Positions 12,704-18,375 of a DNA stretch of 18,375 nucleotides are shown piece by piece. The stretch comes from Marinospirillum sp. (GTDB taxonomy: Bacteria > Pseudomonadota > Gammaproteobacteria > Pseudomonadales > Halomonadaceae). The DNA lies in the NCBI GenBank assembly GCA_007119985.1, contig SKOQ01000239.1, forward strand, positions 1-18,375, in the 5' to 3' direction. The notes under the pieces were generated by a model that had not been told where the DNA came from, did not search any database, and was given only the letters and a program-made list of their open reading frames with translations. A program made the position numbers and the translations under genes. Within the stretch, counting starts at the first letter, position 1. Every line of letters begins with the position of its first letter.

Positions 12704-13240
12704 ATGGCTGACAAGAATACACTTGCCAGGCCCTATGCAAAGGCCGCTTTTGAGTATGCACTTAGTGAAGGCAAGCTAGCAGACTGGTCCGCGATGCTGA
12801 ATTTTGTTGCCCAAGCGGCAACAGATTCTCAAGTCGTTGAACTGCTCAAAGCACCTGCATTAAGCAGTAAAGATAAAGCAGAACTGATCCTCGAAATTTG
12901 CCAAGCCAAGCTGGATGATCAGGGCAAAAACTTTATCGCTTTACTGAGTGAACAAGGTCGTTTACCACTGATTCCTGTGATTGCTGAGATCTATGAAGAA
13001 TTCAAAGCAGAGCAGGAGAAGTCTGTTGAAGCGGAAGTCCGCACAGCATTTGAGTTAAGCCAAGAACAGCAACAAGTTCTGATTGCCGCACTCAAAAAAC
13101 GACTCAATCGTGAGGTGAGCCTCAAGGTTGTTCTCGATAAGCGTCTCATAGGCGGTGTGATTATTCGCACCGGTGACCTGGTGATCGATGGCTCGCTTCG
13201 CGGAAAGCTCGCGAAACTGGCCGAGTCATTGAAATCCTGA
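12704..13240 (+). CDS. atpH: ATP synthase F1 subunit delta
   Basis: Delta caps the F1 hexamer and links it to subunit b. The 178-residue product (E. coli 177) has the N-terminal helical bundle beginning LARPYAKAAFEYA and the conserved C-terminal stretch VVLDKRLIGGVIIRTGDLVIDGS typical of the family. The ATG at 12704 is used, with GAGG six bases upstream. A TTG immediately before it would add one residue and is less likely. It lies 12 bases after atpF and 16 bases before atpA, the tightest part of the operon. Confidence 0.97.
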   Translation: MADKNTLARPYAKAAFEYALSEGKLADWSAMLNFVAQAATDSQVVELLKAPALSSKDKAELILEICQAKLDDQGKNFIALLSEQGRLPLIPVIAEIYEEFKAEQEKSVEAEVRTAFELSQEQQQVLIAALKKRLNREVSLKVVLDKRLIGGVIIRTGDLVIDGSLRGKLAKLAESLKS

Positions 13241-13256
13241 TTTTGAGGGACAAGGC

Positions 13257-14801
13257 ATGCAGCAACTGAATCCATCTGAGATCAGTGACATTATCAAGAA
13301 GCGCATCGGTAACTTGGATGTCACTTCGAAAGCCCAAAACGAGGGCACCATCGTCAGCGTAGCTGATGGTATCGTGAAAATTCACGGCCTCGGCGATGTC
13401 ATGTACGGTGAAATGATTGAGTTTGAACAGGGCGCCTTTGGTATGGCCCTGAACCTAGAGCGCGACTCTGTTGGTGTGGTGGTATTGGGTGATTACCTCG
13501 GCTTAGCTGAAGGTCAAACAGCCCGTTGTACTGGCCGCATCTTAGAAGTCCCCGTCGGTGATGAACTGCTGGGACGTGTTGTTGATGCTCTGGGTAACCC
13601 GATTGACGGCAAAGGCCCGATAGAAGCGAAGCAGACCGACGCAGTTGAAAAGGTTGCACCTGGTGTTATCTGGCGTAAGAGCGTTGATCAGCCTCTGCAA
13701 ACCGGCTACAAGGCCGTTGATGCTATGGTTCCCGTCGGTCGTGGTCAGCGTGAGTTGATCATCGGTGACCGTCAGATAGGTAAAACAGCGATCGCAGTTG
13801 ATGCGATCATCAACCAGAAAAACTCTGGCGTGAAGTGTATCTATGTTGCAGTTGGTCAGAAGCAATCGACCATTGCTAACGTTGTGCGCAAGCTCGAAGA
13901 GCACGGTGCTCTGGCTCACACTATCGTTGTTGTGGCCTCCGCTTCTGAAGCGGCTGCACTGCAGTTCATTGCGCCTTACTCTGGTTGCACCATGGGTGAG
14001 TACTTCCGTGATCGTGGTCAAGATGCACTGATTGTTTATGATGATTTGACCAAGCAAGCTTGGGCTTACCGTCAGATCTCTCTGCTGCTGAAGCGCCCAC
14101 CTGGTCGTGAAGCCTATCCTGGTGACGTTTTCTATTTGCACTCACGCCTACTTGAGCGTGCATCACGCGTCAGCGAAGAGTATGTAGAGAAGTTCACTAA
14201 CGGTGAAGTGAAAGGCAAGACAGGTTCTTTAACCGCACTGCCGATCATCGAAACCCAAGGTGGTGACGTTTCTGCTTTCGTACCCACCAACGTGATCTCG
14301 ATCACTGACGGTCAGATCTTCGTTGAAACCAACCTGTTCAACTCAGGCATCCGTCCTGCAATGAACGCAGGTATCTCGGTTTCGCGTGTTGGTGGTGCGG
14401 CTCAGACTAAAATCATCAAGAAGCTCGGCGGTGGTATTCGTCTGGCTCTGGCTCAGTACCGTGAATTGGCGGCCTTCTCTCAGTTTGCTTCTGATTTGGA
14501 TGAAGCGACGCGTAAGCAGCTGGAGCATGGTCAGCGCGTTACCGAACTGATGAAGCAAAACCAGTATGCGCCCATGAGCATTGCTGAAATGGGTGTATCG
14601 CTGTTTGCTGCAGAAAACCATTTCCTGGATGACATTGAAGTCAGCAAGATTCTGCCCTTCGAGAAAGCCCTGCACGCTTATATGAATAGCGAGCAAAGCG
14701 AACTGATGAAGCAGATCAATGCAACAGGTGATTTCTCCAAAGAAATCGAAGCGGCCCTCAAATCTGCTGTTGAGCAGTTTAAGGCAACCCAGTCCTGGTA
14801 A
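13257..14801 (+). CDS. atpA: ATP synthase F1 subunit alpha
   Basis: Alpha is the regulatory, non-catalytic nucleotide-binding subunit of the alpha3-beta3 hexamer. The 514-residue product (E. coli 513) has the N-terminal beta-barrel, Walker A GDRQIGKT at 170-177, the Walker B region ALIVYDDLTKQA, and the family signature PAMNAGISVSRVGG that includes the arginine reaching the catalytic site. The ATG follows GAGGGACAAGG. A long antisense open frame within the gene is a codon-bias shadow. A strong hairpin starts at its stop codon, in the gap to atpG. Confidence 0.99.
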   Translation: MQQLNPSEISDIIKKRIGNLDVTSKAQNEGTIVSVADGIVKIHGLGDVMYGEMIEFEQGAFGMALNLERDSVGVVVLGDYLGLAEGQTARCTGRILEVPVGDELLGRVVDALGNPIDGKGPIEAKQTDAVEKVAPGVIWRKSVDQPLQTGYKAVDAMVPVGRGQRELIIGDRQIGKTAIAVDAIINQKNSGVKCIYVAVGQKQSTIANVVRKLEEHGALAHTIVVVASASEAAALQFIAPYSGCTMGEYFRDRGQDALIVYDDLTKQAWAYRQISLLLKRPPGREAYPGDVFYLHSRLLERASRVSEEYVEKFTNGEVKGKTGSLTALPIIETQGGDVSAFVPTNVISITDGQIFVETNLFNSGIRPAMNAGISVSRVGGAAQTKIIKKLGGGIRLALAQYRELAAFSQFASDLDEATRKQLEHGQRVTELMKQNQYAPMSIAEMGVSLFAAENHFLDDIEVSKILPFEKALHAYMNSEQSELMKQINATGDFSKEIEAALKSAVEQFKATQSW

Positions 14802-14837
14802 GTGCGAAGGAATCGGTGTGATGCCGGTTCCTGCACT
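14801..14837 (+). other. Intercistronic hairpin between atpA and atpG
   Basis: AGTGC (14801-14805) pairs with GCACT (14833-14837). After a two-base bulge, a 9-base inner stem pairs 14808-14816 with 14824-14832, including one U-G, with a 7-base loop. No T-run follows. It begins at the last base of the atpA stop codon and ends 24 bases before the atpG start. Confidence 0.65.
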
Positions 14838-14861
14838 TGTTGGCTAAGAAGGCGAAAGCGT

Positions 14862-15734
14862 ATGGCAGTCGGAAAAGAGATCCGCTCCCAAATTGGGAGT
14901 ATCAAAAATACGCAGAAAATCACCAGCGCCATGCAAATGGTTGCTGCGTCGAAGATGCGTAAAGCTCAGGATCGCATGGCCGCCAGCCACCCTTATGCTA
15001 GCCAGATTAGAAAAGTAGTGAGCCATATTGCCAAGTCGACTCCAGAGTATAAGCACGCCTATATGCAAGAGCGTGATATCAAAAGAGTCGGTTTCATTAT
15101 TGTCTCTTCCGACCGTGGTTTGTGTGGTGGTTTGAACATTAACCTGTTCAAAGCGGCACTGAAGCAGATTACAGATTGGCAGGGCAAGGGCGCAGAAATT
15201 GATATTTGTGCCATTGGTAGTAAGGCAAGCTCTTTCTTCCGTCGTTTTGGCGGTAGTCTGGTAGCAGCCAAGAGCGGGCTGGGAGATACCCCTAAGGCCA
15301 GTGAGCTGGTTGGGAGTGTCAAGGTCATGCTGGATGCCTATGATGAAGGTAAAATCGATCGGCTTTTCGTGGTGTATAACGAATTTATCAACACCATGAG
15401 TCAAAAGCCGCTCGTCCAGCAGCTGTTACCCTTAGAAGCTGAAGCAGAAGAGCAAGAAGATCAAGGGCATGCAAAAGGTTGGGACTATGTCTATGAACCT
15501 GAGCCCCAAGCACTTCTGGAAAGCTTATTGATTCGTTATATCGAATCGCAGGTTTACCAGGCTGTGGTTGAAAACATTGCTTGTGAACAGTCTGCGCGTA
15601 TGGTTGCAATGAAAAGTGCAACCGATAATGCCGGTAACTTTATTGATGAGCTACAGCTCATTTATAACAAGGCACGCCAGGCTGCAATCACGCAAGAAAT
15701 CGCCGAAATTTGCGGCGGTGCAGCAGCCATCTGA
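14862..15734 (+). CDS. atpG: ATP synthase F1 subunit gamma
   Basis: Gamma is the rotating central shaft coupling the c-ring to catalysis. The 290-residue product (E. coli 287) begins AVGKEIRSQIGSIKNTQKIT and has the conserved MQMVAASKMRKAQ helix, the SSDRGLCGGLN segment, and the C-terminal signature IDELQLIYNKARQAAITQEI. The ATG at 14862 is chosen because AGAAGG is nine bases upstream and the protein then matches the family N-terminus; the frame is open 20 codons further up, but that extension encodes the intercistronic hairpin and is not gamma-like. Confidence 0.98.
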   Translation: MAVGKEIRSQIGSIKNTQKITSAMQMVAASKMRKAQDRMAASHPYASQIRKVVSHIAKSTPEYKHAYMQERDIKRVGFIIVSSDRGLCGGLNINLFKAALKQITDWQGKGAEIDICAIGSKASSFFRRFGGSLVAAKSGLGDTPKASELVGSVKVMLDAYDEGKIDRLFVVYNEFINTMSQKPLVQQLLPLEAEAEEQEDQGHAKGWDYVYEPEPQALLESLLIRYIESQVYQAVVENIACEQSARMVAMKSATDNAGNFIDELQLIYNKARQAAITQEIAEICGGAAAI

Positions 15735-15740
15735 TCAGTC

Positions 15741-15776
15741 CTTGTGCCACGGCTCGAACAAGAGCGTGTGCACAAG
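15741..15776 (+). other. Intercistronic hairpin between atpG and atpD
   Basis: CTTGTGC (15741-15747) pairs with GCACAAG (15770-15776). Inside, CAC pairs with GTG and GCTC with GAGC, with one single-base bulge on each side and a 6-base loop GAACAA: about 14 base pairs in all. No T-run follows. This is the most stable-looking of the operon's non-terminator hairpins. Confidence 0.7.
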
Positions 15777-15819
15777 CCTAGGGTAGCAGGTTTCATTTGC
15801 AGGTTTGAGAGGAACCAAG

Positions 15820-17199
15820 ATGAGTAGCGGACGTATCGTACAGATCATCGGTGCCGTTATCGACGTAGAATTTGATCGGGCAAACGTACCTAACGTTTAT
15901 GACGCCCTGACCGTCGACGGCAGCGAAATGATTCTTGAAGTGCAGCAACAGCTCGGTGATGGCATCGTGCGTTGTATTGCAATGGGCTCCACCGAAGGCT
16001 TGAAGCGTGGCTTGGTGGCCAATAATACTCATGCACCTATTTCTGTACCAGTGGGCGTTAAAACCCTCGGTCGGATTATGGACGTTTTGGGTCGCCCGAT
16101 TGATGAGGCTGGCCCGATTGGTGAAGAAGAGCGTTGGGCAATCCACCGCAAAGCACCCACCTATGACGAGCAGTCCAGCTCGATTGAACTGCTCGAGACA
16201 GGCATCAAGGTTATTGACTTGGTTTGCCCGTTTGCGAAAGGTGGTAAAGTCGGTCTGTTCGGTGGTGCGGGTGTTGGTAAAACCGTCAACATGATGGAGC
16301 TGATCCGTAACATCGCGATCGAGCACAGCGGTTTCTCCGTTTTTGCTGGTGTCGGTGAGCGGACGCGTGAAGGTAACGACTTCTATCACGAGATGAAAGA
16401 CTCCAACGTACTGGACAAGGTTTCGCTGGTTTATGGCCAGATGAACGAGCCACCCGGTAACCGTTTGCGTGTTGCTCTGACTGGCTTGACCATGGCAGAG
16501 AAGTTCCGTGATGAAGGCCGTGACGTTCTGTTCTTCGTTGATAACATCTATCGTTATACGTTGGCCGGTACTGAAGTATCAGCACTGCTGGGTCGTATGC
16601 CTTCTGCGGTAGGTTACCAGCCTACGTTGGCAGAAGAGATGGGTGTTCTTCAGGAGCGTATTACCTCCACGAAGACAGGTTCGATCACTTCGGTGCAGGC
16701 TGTTTACGTTCCTGCGGATGACTTGACTGACCCATCCCCAGCGACCACCTTCTCTCACTTGGATGCGACGGTTGTACTGTCTCGTGATATCGCCTCTTTG
16801 GGTATCTACCCAGCGGTTGATCCACTGGATTCGACTTCACGTCAGCTTGATCCTCTGGTTGTGGGTGTTGAGCACTATGAAGCAGCGCGTGGCGTCCAAA
16901 CAGTTCTGCAGCGTTATAAAGAGCTGAAAGACATCATTGCCATCTTGGGTATGGATGAGCTGTCAGAAGACGATAAGCTGGCTGTATCTCGTGCACGTAA
17001 GATCCAGCGCTTCTTGTCGCAGCCCTTCTTCGTGGCCGAGGTCTTTACTGGTTCGCCCGGTAAGTATGTTTCTTTGAAAGACACCATTCGTGGCTTCCAA
17101 GGCATTCTGAACGGTGACTATGATCACCTGCCCGAGCAGGCTTTCTACATGGTTGGCTCCATCGACGAAGCCGTCGAAAAAGCCAAGGGCATGAAGTAA
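15820..17199 (+). CDS. atpD: ATP synthase F1 subunit beta
   Basis: Beta carries the catalytic sites for ATP synthesis. The 459-residue product (E. coli 460) has Walker A GGAGVGKT at 148-155, the catalytic glutamate in GERTREGNDFYHEM, Walker B VLFFVDNIYRYT, and the signature PAVDPLDSTSRQ. The ATG at 15820 follows a GAGAGGA ribosome-binding site by seven bases; a TTG at 15805 would overlap that site and is rejected. It lies 85 bases after atpG, with a hairpin in the gap, and 29 bases before atpC. Confidence 0.99.
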   Translation: MSSGRIVQIIGAVIDVEFDRANVPNVYDALTVDGSEMILEVQQQLGDGIVRCIAMGSTEGLKRGLVANNTHAPISVPVGVKTLGRIMDVLGRPIDEAGPIGEEERWAIHRKAPTYDEQSSSIELLETGIKVIDLVCPFAKGGKVGLFGGAGVGKTVNMMELIRNIAIEHSGFSVFAGVGERTREGNDFYHEMKDSNVLDKVSLVYGQMNEPPGNRLRVALTGLTMAEKFRDEGRDVLFFVDNIYRYTLAGTEVSALLGRMPSAVGYQPTLAEEMGVLQERITSTKTGSITSVQAVYVPADDLTDPSPATTFSHLDATVVLSRDIASLGIYPAVDPLDSTSRQLDPLVVGVEHYEAARGVQTVLQRYKELKDIIAILGMDELSEDDKLAVSRARKIQRFLSQPFFVAEVFTGSPGKYVSLKDTIRGFQGILNGDYDHLPEQAFYMVGSIDEAVEKAKGMK

Positions 17200-17228
17200 G
17201 TCAACCGGGATAACCCAAGGGGATACCC

Positions 17229-17654
17229 ATGGCGATGACAATGCATTGTAATATTGTCAGTGCTGAAAAAAAGCTGTTTGATGGCCGTGCTGAAATGGTC
17301 GTAGCCAAAGGCGTACAAGGTGAGCTGGGTATTTTACCCGGCCACACCCCACTGCTGACTGAGCTGCAGCCTGGTACAGTGAAGGTGATCAAGCAGAATG
17401 GGGAGGAAGAGCTGATTTACGTTTCTAGTGGTTTCTTAGAAGTGCAGCCAGATGTTGTGACCGTTCTTGCCGATAGCGCAGAACGAGCCTCTAACATTGA
17501 TGAAGCTGCAGCAAAAGAAGCGATGGAAGCCGCTCAGCGTGCGATGCAAGATAAGACAGGTGAGATGGAGTTTGCACAAGCCGCCTCTCAGCTGGCTCAA
17601 GCAGCTGCACAGCTTCGTACCCTTCAGCAACTGCGTAAAAAGCTGGGCAAGTAA
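17229..17654 (+). CDS. atpC: ATP synthase F1 subunit epsilon
   Basis: Epsilon binds gamma and the c-ring and inhibits ATP hydrolysis through its C-terminal helices. The 141-residue product (E. coli 139) begins AMTMHCNIVSAEKKLFDG. It has the N-terminal beta-sandwich with GELGILPGHTPLLTELQPG and the LEVQPDVVTVLAD motif, and an alanine/glutamine-rich C-terminal helical hairpin. The ATG follows AAGGGG by about six bases. It is the last gene of the operon, with a strong terminator 20 bases after its stop. Confidence 0.98.
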   Translation: MAMTMHCNIVSAEKKLFDGRAEMVVAKGVQGELGILPGHTPLLTELQPGTVKVIKQNGEEELIYVSSGFLEVQPDVVTVLADSAERASNIDEAAAKEAMEAAQRAMQDKTGEMEFAQAASQLAQAAAQLRTLQQLRKKLGK

Positions 17655-17673
17655 TTGTCTCAGTAAGATGTTG

Positions 17674-17696
17674 AAAGGCGGCTTCGGCCGCCTTTT
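17674..17696 (+). terminator. Rho-independent terminator of the atp operon
   Basis: AAAGGCGGC (17674-17682) pairs perfectly with GCCGCCTTT (17687-17695) around a TTCG tetraloop, followed by T. The GC-rich stem, the very stable UUCG loop and the U tail make a textbook terminator after atpC and before uppP. Confidence 0.93.
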
Positions 17697-17735
17697 GCGT
17701 TTCTCGATCTTGGCTCGTCTAGATTAAGGATAGTT

Positions 17736-18375
17736 ATGGATTGGTTGCAAATCGTTGTCTTGGCCTTAGTGCAGGGTCTGACAGAGTTTTTACCGATTTC
17801 GAGTTCAGCACATTTAATCCTTGTGCCTGTGTTCACCGATTGGGACGATCAGGGGCTGGCCTTTGATGTGGCGCTGCATATTGGTAGTTTGGCGGCTGTT
17901 GTTTTTTATTTTCGCCAAGATCTATTGAATATGACGCGTAGCTGGTTCACTTCTCTTCAGACGCGCCGGCTTGATGAAGATGCTAAGCTGGCTTGGGCTG
18001 TTTTGCTTGGCACACTCCCCGTCGGTCTGTTCGGGCTACTGCTGAAAGACTGGATCGAGACTGACCTGCGTGGCCCCTATGTGATGGCAGGTACACTGAT
18101 CGGTTTTGGTTTGCTGCTCGGCTTTGCGGATTGGTGGAATAAAGGCCAGCGGACAACAAGCCAGATGAACTGGAAAGATGTGGCTGTCATCGCCTTTGCC
18201 CAGGTTTTAGCCTTAATTCCAGGGACATCACGCTCAGGCATTACGATTACAGCGGCTTTATTGATGGGCTTGAGCCGTGAAGCTGCGGCGCGTTTTTCAT
18301 TTTTACTCTCGATTCCTGTCATTGCACTTGCTGGCTTGCTTGAGGTCTATGGTCTGGTGCGCTCAGCTGAGGCAG
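17736..18375 (+). CDS. uppP: Undecaprenyl-diphosphate phosphatase UppP, truncated by window end
   Basis: UppP (BacA) removes a phosphate from undecaprenyl diphosphate in the inner membrane, recycling the lipid carrier for peptidoglycan and other surface polymers; overproduction gives bacitracin resistance. The first 213 codons are present. They show both family motifs: QGLTEFLPISSSAHLIL at about 13-29 with its catalytic glutamate and serines, and PGTSRSGITITAALLMGLS at about 163-181 with the essential arginine. Several hydrophobic segments fit a polytopic membrane protein. The ATG has AAGGA five bases upstream. The family is usually about 270 residues, so roughly the last fifth lies outside the window. 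It follows the atp terminator by 39 bases, with no clear promoter of its own. Confidence 0.95.
   Translation, partial: MDWLQIVVLALVQGLTEFLPISSSAHLILVPVFTDWDDQGLAFDVALHIGSLAAVVFYFRQDLLNMTRSWFTSLQTRRLDEDAKLAWAVLLGTLPVGLFGLLLKDWIETDLRGPYVMAGTLIGFGLLLGFADWWNKGQRTTSQMNWKDVAVIAFAQVLALIPGTSRSGITITAALLMGLSREAAARFSFLLSIPVIALAGLLEVYGLVRSAEA

Noticed and set aside
13371..13390. parS-like inverted repeat CGTGAA-AA-TTCACG inside atpA
   Set aside because: The arms are in the wrong order for parS, which has TTTCAC before GTGAAA, and the sequence encodes conserved alpha-subunit residues.
13542..14141. 199-residue minus-strand open frame inside atpA, with similar frames at 15793-16389 (atpD) and 14844-15404 (atpG)
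   Set aside because: All are complements of highly conserved atp genes. Their translations have no family features and they lack plausible ribosome-binding sites.
17200..17228. Repeated GGGATAACCC / GGGGATACCC between atpD and atpC
   Set aside because: The only pairings are three-base stems, and the second unit is explained by the AAGGGG ribosome-binding site of atpC.

Overview
The window is the chromosomal origin neighbourhood of a gammaproteobacterium. The organism is inferred from the gene order dnaA / rpmH-rnpA-yidC-mnmE-mnmG-rsmG-parA-parB-atpIBEFHAGDC and from the close similarity of the proteins to their Escherichia/Pseudomonas relatives. An Oceanospirillales-type marine lineage is my best guess, but this cannot be settled from the sequence alone. 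No mobile element, CRISPR array, tRNA or rRNA gene is visible.

Layout. dnaA (30-1508) runs leftwards. A 570-base gap (1509-2078) follows, with four exact DnaA boxes and AT-rich DNA; this is the classical Pseudomonas-type position of oriC. Everything to the right reads rightwards: rpmH, rnpA and yidC (ribosomal protein L34, RNase P protein, membrane insertase; no yidD between rnpA and yidC), then a terminator framed by two inverted DnaA boxes, then mnmE. A second long gap (5733-6183) separates mnmE from mnmG (gidA). It also holds DnaA boxes and an AT-rich trinucleotide repeat, part of which is identical to a stretch of the first gap. mnmG, rsmG, parA and parB follow closely (tRNA wobble modification, 16S methylation, chromosome partition). 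A sigma70-like promoter then starts the complete F1Fo ATP synthase operon (atpI to atpC), which ends at a strong terminator at 17674-17696. The window closes inside uppP (undecaprenyl-diphosphate phosphatase).

How it works together. The left half is replication control: the initiator gene, its binding sites, and parAB for segregating the new origins. The right half is energy metabolism. The divergent orientation of dnaA and rpmH fits replication starting in the first gap, because all genes are then co-directional with the forks.

Most notable observations: (1) two origin-like intergenic regions about 4 kb apart that share a 13-base AT-rich motif with matching downstream spacing, the second carrying a tandem DnaA-box pair followed directly by TAA-type triplets resembling a DnaA-trio element; (2) thirteen exact TTATNCACA boxes, all in the first 8.9 kb; (3) a DnaA-box pair framing the yidC-mnmE terminator; (4) strong RNA hairpins in all four atp intercistronic gaps longer than 50 bases, two of them bracketing atpE. 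The proteins themselves are ordinary housekeeping families; the unusual material is in the non-coding DNA. All motif counts and pairings were done by eye.
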